Origin: an uncultured Pelagibacteraceae bacterium
Lineage (GTDB): Bacteria > Pseudomonadota > Alphaproteobacteria > Pelagibacterales > Pelagibacteraceae
Length of the DNA stretch: 64,000 nucleotides
NCBI GenBank assembly: GCA_902632315.1
Contig: CACPCD010000001.1
Coordinates: 1 to 64,000, forward strand
Direction of reading: 5' to 3'
In this document: positions 39,653 to 49,409 of the stretch, one piece after another
Layout: every line of letters starts with the position of its first letter
Numbering within the stretch: the first letter of the stretch is position 1
The notes under the pieces: generated by a model
Database searches by the model: none
What the model was told of the DNA's origin: nothing
What the model saw: only the letters and a program-made list of their open reading frames with translations
Program-made: the position numbers and the translations under genes

Positions 39653-39792
39653 TTTTACTCCTTAAAATCTGATCGTTGTATTACCAAAAAAAGACTGATA
39701 AATAATGCTCTTTTACTAAATATCACCTATGCAATTATCACATAAGTGTATAGTTAAATATTAAAGAATTACTAACAATTAAAAGTTGAATA

Positions 39793-40272
39793 ATGAACTT
39801 ATTAGACAAAGAACCAGTCAAAAAAGTTGAGAAACTTCTTAAAAAATTTGATGAAAGTCAAAAAGTTATTGTTTTAGAGACCTCAGCGAGAACAGCGATT
39901 GAAGCAGCCTCATCTTTAGGTTGTGAAGTTGGAGCAATTGTAAAAAGTTTATTATTTAAAACTGAAGACATTTATACTCTATGTTTAGTTAGTGGTGATA
40001 AAAAAGCTTCTCTCAATAAAATTAAAAAAAAACTAAATAAAAAAGATGTTTCTATGGCCTCTGCAGATGAGGTTAAAAATATAACTGGATTTACTATTGG
40101 GGGTGTTTCACCAATAGGACATTCAATTAAAATTGATATTTTAATTGATAATTCTTTAGATAGATTTGAAATATTGTTTGCAGCTGCTGGACATCCAAAT
40201 TGCGTTTTTAAAATAACTTTTAATGATCTTGAAAAAATATCAAATGGTTTAGTTGGGGATATTGTAGAATGA
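39793..40272 (+). CDS. YbaK/EbsC (ProX-like) aminoacyl-tRNA deacylase
   Basis: TSARTAIEAASSLGCEVGAIVKSLLFK, GFTIGGVSPIGH. Confidence 0.88.
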   Translation: MNLLDKEPVKKVEKLLKKFDESQKVIVLETSARTAIEAASSLGCEVGAIVKSLLFKTEDIYTLCLVSGDKKASLNKIKKKLNKKDVSMASADEVKNITGFTIGGVSPIGHSIKIDILIDNSLDRFEILFAAAGHPNCVFKITFNDLEKISNGLVGDIVE

Positions 40273-41144
40273 GACAGCCAAAATTAATAGATTATTTGTT
40301 ATTAACTTTTCTGGCTCTTATTTGGGCCTCAGCATTCTTTAATATTAAAATTGCCACTTACTCATTTGGACCAGTAACGATTGCTTTTTTAAGGGTTTTT
40401 TTTGGCGCAATACCAGTTCTATTACTTTGCTACTATAAAGATATTAAAATTGAGGCATTTTCTAAAGACTGGTATTGGTTCGCTTTAATTGGATTTATAA
40501 ATCTAGTAGCTCCATTTTTTTTAATCGCTTATGGGGTAAAATCTGTTCAAAGCAACTTAGCTGCGATTTTGATGTCAACCACCCCATTAAGCTCAACGGT
40601 CTTAGGTCACTTTTACACAAAAAATGAAAAATTCAATTTTATAAAAACTTTTGGAATTTTAATTGGTTTTTCAGGAATACTTTATTTATTTTCTGACAAT
40701 CTTTTAATTGACGAAAATAATTTTTTTTCTGCAATTTTAATTTTGTTAGGCTCTACTTGTTATGTAGTAGGTGGAGTTTTAACATTAAAGATAAGTAAGA
40801 AAAAAAATGAAAATGTTACTGGGTCAATACTAATATGGGCTGTCATTATTTTAATCCCATTAGTAAGTTTAATTGAACAACCTTGGAATACTGTTCCAAG
40901 GTTAGATTCAACAATCTCAGTTATTTATCTGGGGCTTGTATCAACTGGACTTGCTTGGTTATTGAGATTTAAAATTTTAGTTAATAATGGTTTAATTTTT
41001 CAATCCCAGGTTTCTTATTTGATACCTATTTTTGGAACTATTCTAAGCTATATATTTCTAAAAGAATTAATAACAATCAAAGTATTAATTTCTTTAATTG
41101 CAGTTGTTGTTGGTATTTATTTTGTAAGAAAAGCAGATAACTAA
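40269..41144 (+). CDS. EamA/DMT family transporter
   Basis: ALIWASAFFNIKIATYSFGPVTIAFLRVFFGAIPVLL; about 10 TM. Confidence 0.88.
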   Translation: MRQPKLIDYLLLTFLALIWASAFFNIKIATYSFGPVTIAFLRVFFGAIPVLLLCYYKDIKIEAFSKDWYWFALIGFINLVAPFFLIAYGVKSVQSNLAAILMSTTPLSSTVLGHFYTKNEKFNFIKTFGILIGFSGILYLFSDNLLIDENNFFSAILILLGSTCYVVGGVLTLKISKKKNENVTGSILIWAVIILIPLVSLIEQPWNTVPRLDSTISVIYLGLVSTGLAWLLRFKILVNNGLIFQSQVSYLIPIFGTILSYIFLKELITIKVLISLIAVVVGIYFVRKADN

Positions 41145-41147
41145 AAA

Positions 41148-42056
41148 CTATTTAAGTTTTGAAAATGCTTGAATATGTGATGGCCTTGTTTCGCAACAAC
41201 CACCAATTATTGTAGCACCTGCATCTTTAAACTTCTTTGCAAATTCATACATTTTTTCAGGAGTTAAATCCTTACGCACTCCGAGAAACTCATTTGGGTT
41301 TCCAGTTTTACTTTTATTATAAGCACCTGTATAATTTGGTTTTGGATTAGTTGTAACAAAGGCATTTAATTTAAAACCGAATGGGACACCTAATTTTTTT
41401 ATTTCCTCTAGATTAAGTTCGTAATTTTCTGGTGACACACAAGATAAAATTAATCCTAACAAGTTTTCGTGCTTAATATCTTTAATGATATTAGTAACTT
41501 TTTCTCCACTAGGTAAATTTTTACCCTCTGAAATATGTGCACCTACAAGGTAAGGTTTGCCAAATTCTTTAATACTATCAACAGCAATTCTGACCTCTCT
41601 AACACTACTTAATACATCAAAATAAAAAAAATCTATATAGGGGTTTAATAACTTTGCTTGGCTGTTAAAATTCTCCTTAATTTCATCTTCATCTCTGTCA
41701 TCTGCTTCATACGTCAAATTTTGTGGAGGCAAACCACCAGCTATTAAAACTTTGGGATAGATTTTTTTTACTTTTTGAGCGATCTCACCAGCTTTTTTGT
41801 TTAAATACTCATATTTATCTAAAACTTTATTATCCCTCAAACGAGATTTTCTAGTTGTGAAAGTTGTTGTAACAATAATTTCAGCACCCGCTCTAATAAA
41901 ATCTAAATGAATATCCAATATAAGTTTATGATATTTCTCATGAAGCAAAGCGTTTGTGCTCCATAGAGTTCCACTTGGTTCCATACCTCTAGCTAGAAGT
42001 TCTTGACCCATTCCACCATCTAAGATTGTTAAATTTTTAAATATATTTTTATCCAT
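41148..42056 (-). CDS. Homocysteine S-methyltransferase family protein
   Basis: ILDGGMGQELLARG, GGCCETRPSHI zinc-site motif. Confidence 0.9.
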   Translation of the reverse strand: MDKNIFKNLTILDGGMGQELLARGMEPSGTLWSTNALLHEKYHKLILDIHLDFIRAGAEIIVTTTFTTRKSRLRDNKVLDKYEYLNKKAGEIAQKVKKIYPKVLIAGGLPPQNLTYEADDRDEDEIKENFNSQAKLLNPYIDFFYFDVLSSVREVRIAVDSIKEFGKPYLVGAHISEGKNLPSGEKVTNIIKDIKHENLLGLILSCVSPENYELNLEEIKKLGVPFGFKLNAFVTTNPKPNYTGAYNKSKTGNPNEFLGVRKDLTPEKMYEFAKKFKDAGATIIGGCCETRPSHIQAFSKLK

Positions 42057-42195
42057 TTTTTTTATTTTTAATCGGGAGAAAAAATATTATTCATTTAAAG
42101 GATTAACACAATATGTTGTATTACATGCAATTGCAGGTAGAAAATAAAAATTTTATCAAATAGACACGAGCAATTATTCTTAGTTTAATGCACTT

Positions 42196-43935
42196 ATGGC
42201 TACTAAACGAAAGAAAAAAACTAAGCCAAAGACCAAGAGAAAAAAAAATAAATTGGTCAAATCATCTAGAAAAAAAATAAAAACGAAAAAAAAAGTCGTC
42301 AAAAAAAAGTCTGCGACTAAGAAGCGTTCTAAAAAATCTAGAAAAAATAATAAGCTCAAATCAACAAAAAAAACAAGAGGAGTAAAAAAAATGAGTGCAG
42401 AAGCTATGAAAGTGTCATCTGTATTAGATACTTCTCATTTGAAAGTAAAATTCCCGTTTAAATCAAAGTATGGGAATTACATTAATGGTAAGTTTGTCGA
42501 GCCAAAATCTGGAAAATATTTTGACAATACTTCACCAATTTCAAATGAGGTGATCTGTTCGATTGCACGATCAAATGAAAAAGACGTGGATGCAGCATTA
42601 GATGCAGCACACGCAGCTTTCCCAACTTGGGGTAAAACTTCAATTACGGAAAGATCAAACATTCTTCTTAAAATTGCTGATGTGATTGAAAAAAATCTTA
42701 ATGTATTAGCAACAGCAGAATGTTTAGATAATGGTAAGCCAATAAGAGAATGTATGGCTGCTGATTTACCTCTAGTAATAGATCATTGGAGATATTTTGC
42801 TGGAGTAATCAGAGCAGAGGAAGGTTCAGTTGCTGAAATAAGTAATAGCGAATATTCTTATCATATTCCTGAGCCACTTGGTGTAGTTGGACAAATTATA
42901 CCATGGAACTTTCCATTATTAATGGCAACTTGGAAACTTGCACCAGCTTTAGCTGCAGGAAACTGTGTAGTGCTAAAACCAGCTGAGCAAACACCAGCAT
43001 CAATTATGTTACTTATGGAACTAATTGGAGATTTATTACCTCCAGGAGTAGTAAACGTAGTAAGTGGATATGGTTTAGAAGCTGGTAAACCACTAGCATC
43101 ATCAAAAAGAATCAAAAAGATTGCTTTTACTGGTGAAACAACAACTGGTCGTTTGATTATGCAATATGCATCTCAAAACTTGATACCAATTACGTTAGAG
43201 CTAGGTGGAAAATCTCCAAACATTTTCTTCGAAGATGTCATGGCAAAAGATGATGATTTCTTTGACAAATGTTTAGAAGGTTTTGCAATGTTTACTTTAA
43301 ACCAAGGTGAAGTTTGTACTTGCCCAAGCAGAGTACTAGTTCAAGAGTCTATCTATGACAAGTTTATGGAAAAGGCTATTGCTAGAACAAAAGCTGTTAA
43401 ACAAGACAACCCTCTAAAAATGGAAACAATGATTGGTGCGCAAGCATCACTAGAACAGATGGAAAAAATCAAATCTTATCTTGATTTAGGTAAGAAAGAA
43501 GGTGCCAAGGTTCTTTGTGGTGGTAATGTTGCAAAAATCAATAGTGGTTTAGAAAAAGGAAACTATATCGAACCAACTATTTTTGAAGGTGACAACTCAA
43601 TGCGAATCTTCCAAGAAGAAATTTTTGGACCAGTAGTATCAGTAACTAAATTTAAAGATGAAGCAGAGGCATTAAAAATTGCTAATGATACTCTTTATGG
43701 TTTAGGCGCAGGTGTTTGGACTAGAAATGGAAATATCGCATACAGAATGGGTAGAGAGATACAAGCTGGTAGAGTGTGGACAAATTGTTACCATGCTTAT
43801 CCTGCTCATGCTGCATTTGGTGGTTACAAACAATCTGGTATTGGAAGAGAAACTCACAAGATGATGTTAAATCATTACAGACAGGTGAAAAACCTTCACG
43901 TGTCTTACAGTGAGAAAAAATTAGGCTTCTTTTAA
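42196..43935 (+). CDS. Aldehyde dehydrogenase; listed ORF carries a 65-aa Lys/Arg-rich N-terminal segment, core could start at 42391
   Basis: ALDH core [31 protein letters not shown]; internal ATG at 42391 preceded by GAGGAG (42377-42382). Confidence 0.92.
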   Translation: MATKRKKKTKPKTKRKKNKLVKSSRKKIKTKKKVVKKKSATKKRSKKSRKNNKLKSTKKTRGVKKMSAEAMKVSSVLDTSHLKVKFPFKSKYGNYINGKFVEPKSGKYFDNTSPISNEVICSIARSNEKDVDAALDAAHAAFPTWGKTSITERSNILLKIADVIEKNLNVLATAECLDNGKPIRECMAADLPLVIDHWRYFAGVIRAEEGSVAEISNSEYSYHIPEPLGVVGQIIPWNFPLLMATWKLAPALAAGNCVVLKPAEQTPASIMLLMELIGDLLPPGVVNVVSGYGLEAGKPLASSKRIKKIAFTGETTTGRLIMQYASQNLIPITLELGGKSPNIFFEDVMAKDDDFFDKCLEGFAMFTLNQGEVCTCPSRVLVQESIYDKFMEKAIARTKAVKQDNPLKMETMIGAQASLEQMEKIKSYLDLGKKEGAKVLCGGNVAKINSGLEKGNYIEPTIFEGDNSMRIFQEEIFGPVVSVTKFKDEAEALKIANDTLYGLGAGVWTRNGNIAYRMGREIQAGRVWTNCYHAYPAHAAFGGYKQSGIGRETHKMMLNHYRQVKNLHVSYSEKKLGFF

Positions 43936-43952
43936 TAGATAACTTATATATA

Positions 43953-43986
43953 ATGGCCCGTGAGGAATCACGGGCCATATTTTTTT
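43953..43986 (+). terminator. Strong rho-independent terminator abutting next start codon
   Basis: ATGGCCCGTGA-GGAA-TCACGGGCCAT then ATTTTTTT ending at the ATG at 43987. Confidence 0.85.
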
Positions 43987-44340
43987 ATGAAAGTTAAAGC
44001 AACAGACTCAGCGTTAAAATTAATTGAAGAGCTAAAAGCTCAACATGGAGATGAACTATTATTTCATCAGTCTGGCGGATGTTGTGATGGAAGTGCCCCA
44101 ATGTGTTACCCAAGAAACGAATATATGGTTGGTAACAGTGATGTTAAATTAGGTGAAATAGGAGGTGTCCCTTTTTATATGAATGATGACCAATATGAAA
44201 AGTGGAAACATACTGATTTAACAATTGATGCAGTTAAGGGTATTGGTGGAATGTTTTCTTTAGACAATGGCACTGGAAAAAGATTTTTAACAAAATCTGA
44301 AATTTGTTTGGTTGTAGATAACGACAACAAAAAGAATTAA
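43987..44340 (+). CDS. DUF779 family protein
   Basis: HGDELLFHQSGGCCDGSAPMCYP; adjacent to aldehyde dehydrogenase, as is common for DUF779. Confidence 0.88.
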   Translation: MKVKATDSALKLIEELKAQHGDELLFHQSGGCCDGSAPMCYPRNEYMVGNSDVKLGEIGGVPFYMNDDQYEKWKHTDLTIDAVKGIGGMFSLDNGTGKRFLTKSEICLVVDNDNKKN

Positions 44341-44355
44341 TCATTTAAATTTTTA

Positions 44356-44826
44356 ATGTCTGTTTACCTAAGTTCTCAAAAGGTTATTAAAGACTGGATT
44401 GATTATAACGATCATATGAATGTTTCATATTATCTCTTAATGTTTGATAAATATGGCGCTGATACGTTAAATAATATTTTTCAGATGGGTGAACAATCAG
44501 CAAAAACAACTAAGAAAAGTACAATGATCGTAGAGTCTCATATAACTTATAATCAAGAACTCCAACTAAATGATGAAGTAGATATTAATTGTGTTTATTT
44601 TGATCATGATAAAAAAAGACTGCAATATAAAATGGAAATGATTCACAAAGAAAAAAAATTCCTTGCCTCAACAATTGAAATTCTTGCTTTATATGTAGAC
44701 CTTAATGAAAGAAAGGTTGCAGAATTTGAAGTAGAAAAAGTAAAAATAATGGATGACTTTATTGATAAAAATAAATCTCAATTTAAAAATGAAAACCTTA
44801 AATTCTCATCAAAATTAAAAAAATGA
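44356..44826 (+). CDS. Hotdog-fold thioesterase-like protein
   Basis: DWIDYNDHMNVSYYLLMFDKYGAD. Confidence 0.78.
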   Translation: MSVYLSSQKVIKDWIDYNDHMNVSYYLLMFDKYGADTLNNIFQMGEQSAKTTKKSTMIVESHITYNQELQLNDEVDINCVYFDHDKKRLQYKMEMIHKEKKFLASTIEILALYVDLNERKVAEFEVEKVKIMDDFIDKNKSQFKNENLKFSSKLKK

Positions 44827-46184
44827 AAAGAACACTAACAATTTTAGTGTTTAGCATATTAGCTACAAGCAATCTATTTGCTGAGGATTTTAAAATTAGA
44901 ATTTTTGATGAGTGGCTTTTCAAAAATGGATATCATCAATATTTAAATCTTGAACAAAACCCAATATGTAAAGAAGAGCCAAAATATAGTAATAATTGGT
45001 ATTATAATAATTGCGATAAGTTTCAAGGATCTAACAATCTAAATATTAAGATAAACAATAAAGAATTATCAGGTACTAATATTGCTTATCATTCAAACCC
45101 AAATAGGGATACGCTAATTTATTATTTATGGAAATATTCTTATAGAGATAGAAGTTCACACTTAAAGGAGTTTAAACCCTCAAATAATCCATACGATTTT
45201 AAATTCAACTTAATTGAAGATAAATATTTAAAAAAGCAAATGAAAACTAAAGGCATCTTAAGCTATTTATATTACCAAGATGGTCAGGTTTTAATCGATG
45301 AATTTTCTCCAAAAGAAAGGTTGGGAGAGTTTTTGAATAATGAAACAAAATTTTATTCAATGTCAATGGGTAAGTCAGTTACTTCTTATATTTTAGGTCA
45401 TGCGATATGTGAAGGTTATATTGAGGGAGTTGATGCAACAATGAATGATTGGCCTCAGTTGCAAAATTCGATTTATTATAACCAAAAGATAATTAATTTT
45501 TTAAATATGAACACTGGAGATCAAAGATATATCGATGAATTTGAAGATGGCACCAGTAAATTAGGTGCATATGAAGATAGAGACATTCAAACAACTATGC
45601 TCTTGCATTTTAGAAACAAAGATACAAAAAAATCTAAGGAAATATATAACTATAATGGATTTGTTACTCAATTAATTTTAAACTATATAAAATTTAAAAC
45701 TGGTGAAGACTATAACAAACTTTATACAAAGATTTTTAATGATAAAGTAAAGATCAAAAACAGTATTCTTTATGGTTATACTGGTCAGCGAGAAGAAAAT
45801 GGAAATGGACATCCAAATATAAGCGCGACAAGGTTTGATTATCTTAGAATTGCAAAAGCTATGATGGATGATTATCAAAACGATACATGTGTTGGTAAAT
45901 ATTTAAAAGAAATCCATAAAAGAAGAATACCTAAAAAATATAACGAGAATAAGGGTGAACCAGAATATAATCGTACTAAATCATATGGAGGACAATTCCA
46001 TATGGATTACCCAGGACTTAAAAATAAAGTTGTTTTTGGTATGGGTGGCTATGGTGGACAAGCTATTTTAATTGATATGGAAAACTCAAGAATTGTCGTT
46101 CTTAATTCACTTCATTACAATAACGGTCAATATAAATATAGTGTCAAAAAACTTCTTATAGACCCAATTAAAAACGGTAAATGA
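44823..46184 (+). CDS. Exported beta-lactamase-family serine hydrolase
   Basis: Signal peptide; SMGKSVTSYILG (SxxK) and a later tyrosine-containing motif. Confidence 0.72.
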   Translation: MKRTLTILVFSILATSNLFAEDFKIRIFDEWLFKNGYHQYLNLEQNPICKEEPKYSNNWYYNNCDKFQGSNNLNIKINNKELSGTNIAYHSNPNRDTLIYYLWKYSYRDRSSHLKEFKPSNNPYDFKFNLIEDKYLKKQMKTKGILSYLYYQDGQVLIDEFSPKERLGEFLNNETKFYSMSMGKSVTSYILGHAICEGYIEGVDATMNDWPQLQNSIYYNQKIINFLNMNTGDQRYIDEFEDGTSKLGAYEDRDIQTTMLLHFRNKDTKKSKEIYNYNGFVTQLILNYIKFKTGEDYNKLYTKIFNDKVKIKNSILYGYTGQREENGNGHPNISATRFDYLRIAKAMMDDYQNDTCVGKYLKEIHKRRIPKKYNENKGEPEYNRTKSYGGQFHMDYPGLKNKVVFGMGGYGGQAILIDMENSRIVVLNSLHYNNGQYKYSVKKLLIDPIKNGK

Positions 46185-46191
46185 GGATTAA

Positions 46192-46222
46192 TATAACCTC
46201 CAGTCCGCAGCTGGAAGTTATA
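46192..46222. terminator. Bidirectional hairpin between convergent genes
   Basis: TATAACcTCCAG-tccgcag-CTGGAaGTTATA with one C/A mismatch. Confidence 0.6.
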
Positions 46223-46229
46223 CTAAAAA

Positions 46230-46547
46230 TTATTGACCGGGTGCTTTATAGCCAATCTTACTTGCTTTTGTCGTAGCTTTTGTAAAATCAATCGCTTCAA
46301 GTATTGTAAGATTTTTAACAGCACCTGATGCTTCAACAACAAGCTTAATTGCTGCAAAATCATCAAAACTTGGCACGTCAGTAACGACTACAAAGTCATA
46401 AGAACCTCTAACAATATCCATACTGTGCATTGTTCCACCCATAGCTTTTGTTAATTGCTCTACTACAGCTTTTCTATCACTTGTTGGATCTTTCAAGAAT
46501 CCTTGAAAAGCTTTTTCTGTGTAGTTACCCATTATGTATGCTTTCAT
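46230..46547 (-). CDS. GYD domain protein
   Basis: MKAYIMGNYTEKAFQGF...SMDIVRGSYDFVVVTDVPSFDDFAAIKL. Confidence 0.85.
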   Translation of the reverse strand: MKAYIMGNYTEKAFQGFLKDPTSDRKAVVEQLTKAMGGTMHSMDIVRGSYDFVVVTDVPSFDDFAAIKLVVEASGAVKNLTILEAIDFTKATTKASKIGYKAPGQ

Positions 46548-46585
46548 AATTAACTCCTTTTTTTAATAGATTAGAGTATCATCAA

Positions 46586-46617
46586 TATGTAATTACTTGA
46601 TGTGTAAAAATTACATA
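46586..46617. promoter_or_regulatory. Inverted repeat in divergent spacer
   Basis: TATGTAAT (46586-46593) ... ATTACATA (46610-46617), perfect 8-bp arms. Confidence 0.4.
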
Positions 46618-46652
46618 GTAGACACAACCTATAGTAATGTTAAATTAAAATT

Positions 46653-48095
46653 ATGTACGAAAAGTTTGGCCAATTTATTGATGGAAAGTGGTGTCAATCA
46701 TCTGACAAGTCAACATATGACGTTATTAATCCTGCAAACGAGGAAATTATTGGCCACGCGTCTAAAGCAACACCGCAGGATGTTGATCGAGCATTAAAAT
46801 CAGCAGAAAAAGGATTGGAAATTTGGAAAAAAACACCACCTTGGCAAAGGTCATACGTCATTAGACGAATTGCAGATAAAATGAGAGAGAAACAAGATGT
46901 CTTAGCTAAATGGATGACACTAGAAGTTGGCAAACCTTTTGCAGAAGCTAAAGGTGAAGCAAATGGGGCTGCTGATATTTTTGAATGGAATGCTGAAGAA
47001 ACAAAAAGAATTTATGGTCAGACTGTAGAAAGTAGATTTGAGGATACTAGAGTTCATGTTTATTACCAACCGGTAGGTGTTGTAGCAGCATTATCTCCGT
47101 GGAATTTTCCAGCAGTTTTGTCGGCAAGAAAAATCTCTACGGCTTTGGCAGCTGGGTGTTCTGTTATTATTAAGCCAGATGTTATTACTCCAGGCGTTGT
47201 AATGGAAATGGTAGATATTTGCAGGGAATGTGGGGTACCAGCAGGTGTTGTTAATCTTTTATCTGGCGATCCTCCAAGTATAGCTCAACAATTAATTTCT
47301 TCAGATATAATCAAAAAGATTTCTATAACTGGGTCTTCAAGAGTAGGAAAATTAATCTTAAAGCAAGCAGCTGATAAAGTTCAAAGAGTGACAATGGAGT
47401 TGAGTGGCCATTCACCTTTTATAGTTTTTGATGATGCTGATATTAAAAAAGCTACCGACATGGCTATAGCTGCTAAATTTAGAAACAATGGTCAAGTTTG
47501 TATATCTCCCAATAGATTTTATATCCAAGAAAGTAAAAAAGATGAATTTGTAAATTTATTTATAGAAAAAACAAAAAAGTTAAAGATTGGTGATGGAATG
47601 GACCCATCAGTTCAGCTGGGTCCTCTTACTACAAAAAAAAGATTAAATGAAGTTGAAGAGTTGGTAGAAACTACAAAAAAAGAGGGGGCAAAAGTTCTTT
47701 TAGGTGGAAAAAGACCACAAGGTTTTAATAAAGGTTTTTATTATGAGCCAACTATATTTGACAATGTTAAAGATGATTTTACAATAATGAAAGTAGAACC
47801 TTTTGGTCCATTAGTGCCAATGTTATCTTTTAAAACTTTCGATGAAGTAATTGAAAGAGCTAATAATCATGAATTAGGTCTATCAAGTTACATTTGTACT
47901 AATTCAATGGATAAAGCACACAAAGCTTCTGAGCTTATGGAAACAGGAACAGTAGCTGTAAATACTCCACTCGTTGCTATAGCTGAAGCGCCATTTGGTG
48001 GAATTAAACAAGCCGGTTATGGAAGAGAAGGTGGTTCAATGGCAATTAAGGATTATCTTAACGTAAAGTACACTCATCTAGGCTTAAAAGGATAA
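46653..48095 (+). CDS. Aldehyde dehydrogenase (succinate-semialdehyde dehydrogenase-like)
   Basis: SPWNFPAVLSARKISTALAAGCSVIIKP, MELSGHSPFIVFDDAD, RNNGQVCISPNRF. Confidence 0.92.
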   Translation: MYEKFGQFIDGKWCQSSDKSTYDVINPANEEIIGHASKATPQDVDRALKSAEKGLEIWKKTPPWQRSYVIRRIADKMREKQDVLAKWMTLEVGKPFAEAKGEANGAADIFEWNAEETKRIYGQTVESRFEDTRVHVYYQPVGVVAALSPWNFPAVLSARKISTALAAGCSVIIKPDVITPGVVMEMVDICRECGVPAGVVNLLSGDPPSIAQQLISSDIIKKISITGSSRVGKLILKQAADKVQRVTMELSGHSPFIVFDDADIKKATDMAIAAKFRNNGQVCISPNRFYIQESKKDEFVNLFIEKTKKLKIGDGMDPSVQLGPLTTKKRLNEVEELVETTKKEGAKVLLGGKRPQGFNKGFYYEPTIFDNVKDDFTIMKVEPFGPLVPMLSFKTFDEVIERANNHELGLSSYICTNSMDKAHKASELMETGTVAVNTPLVAIAEAPFGGIKQAGYGREGGSMAIKDYLNVKYTHLGLKG

Positions 48096-48107
48096 ATCTA
48101 AAAATTA

Positions 48108-48815
48108 ATGATAGAATTAATTGTAGCATTCGGAGCTGGTTTAATAAGTTTTTTATCTCCATGCGTCCTACCTCTTATACCTGGATATATTTCCTATATT
48201 TCTGGAAATTCATTAAATGAATTGATTGAGAATAAAAAAGTTAATATTTTTCCAATTATTTTATTTACAGTTGGGTTTTCAATAGTCTTTATAGTTTTTG
48301 GGGCAGCTTCAACATTTCTAGGCCAAGTCTTACTTCAGAATTCTCATGAATTAAGAATAGCCGCAGGATTAATTATAATTATACTTTCGCTTCATATTAT
48401 TGGAGTAATAAACATTAAGTTTCTTAATTATGAGAAAAGAATACAAACAAACTCTAATACAAATTTTTATAGTCCTATTTTAATTGGTATGGCTTTTGCT
48501 TTTGGATGGACCCCTTGTATAGGTCCTATACTTGGTTCAATTTTGGTTCTTGCAGCTACCGAAGAAAGTTTAAATAAAGGTATTTTACTGTTGTTTTCTT
48601 ATTCATTAGGTCTAGCAATCCCATTTATATTGTCAGGATATTTAATACAAAAATTTCTAATATTTTCAAAAAACTTCAAAAAAAATATTACTTTAGTATC
48701 CAGAGTTGGGGGAATAATTCTTTTAATTACTGGAGTTTTAATATTAACTAACCAGTTACAAGCTTTGGGATATTATTTATTAAATATTTTTCCATTCTTA
48801 CAAAATTTTGGATAA
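48108..48815 (+). CDS. ccdA: Cytochrome c biogenesis protein CcdA
   Basis: GLISFLSPCVLPLIPGYISYISG, FGWTPCIGPILGSIL. Confidence 0.93.
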   Translation: MIELIVAFGAGLISFLSPCVLPLIPGYISYISGNSLNELIENKKVNIFPIILFTVGFSIVFIVFGAASTFLGQVLLQNSHELRIAAGLIIIILSLHIIGVINIKFLNYEKRIQTNSNTNFYSPILIGMAFAFGWTPCIGPILGSILVLAATEESLNKGILLLFSYSLGLAIPFILSGYLIQKFLIFSKNFKKNITLVSRVGGIILLITGVLILTNQLQALGYYLLNIFPFLQNFG

Positions 48816-48821
48816 AAAATA

Positions 48822-49409
48822 ATGAAAATTTATCAAATTGACTCAAGCGCTAGAAAAGAAGGTTCAACCTCCAGAGCTCTCGCAAAAAAATTATTAGATA
48901 AAATAAAAAAACCTGGTGATGAAATTGTTTACAGAGATTTAGATGATGAAATGGTTTTTGTTTCAGGTTTGACGGAGTCTGGTATGAAAATTGAAAAAAA
49001 AGACCAAACAGAACATCATAAAAAAATGTTTGATTTATCTGACACTCTTGTAAAGGAGCTCAAGGATAGTGATATCATAATTATATCTGCTCCAATCTAC
49101 AATTATGGTCCACCAGCAACTCTTAAAGCGTGGTCAGATCTTGCAGCAAGAGTAGGAGAGACATTTAGATTTAAGCCAAATGGGAGAAGAGAAGGCTTAT
49201 TAAAAAATAAAAGAGCTTATTTAGTAATTACATCTGGAGGCACCAAATTAAATAGCAATGAAGATTTTTTAACTCCATGGTTAAAATTTATTTTAAATTT
49301 TTTTGGGATAGAAAAAATTGATATTATTTGCGCTGATCAAATGGCGCTAGATTATAAAAAGTCTATTAGAGATGCAGAAAAACAAATTGAGAATATTTCT
49401 AGAGATTAA
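48822..49409 (+). CDS. FMN-dependent NADH-azoreductase family protein
   Basis: MKIYQIDSSARKEGSTSRALAKKLLD, APIYNYGPPATLKAWSDLAARVGETFRF. Confidence 0.85.
   Translation: MKIYQIDSSARKEGSTSRALAKKLLDKIKKPGDEIVYRDLDDEMVFVSGLTESGMKIEKKDQTEHHKKMFDLSDTLVKELKDSDIIIISAPIYNYGPPATLKAWSDLAARVGETFRFKPNGRREGLLKNKRAYLVITSGGTKLNSNEDFLTPWLKFILNFFGIEKIDIICADQMALDYKKSIRDAEKQIENISRD

Noticed and set aside
42057-42195. SAM-II/SAM-V-type riboswitch upstream of the homocysteine methyltransferase
   Set aside because: The characteristic GCTAA-A(A)GG-type 3' pseudoknot segment was not found on the minus strand; only a TGCAATTGCA palindrome (42126-42135) stands out
46597-46797. Plus-strand 66-aa ORF overlapping ALDH start
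   Set aside because: Out of frame with the confident ALDH beginning at 46653
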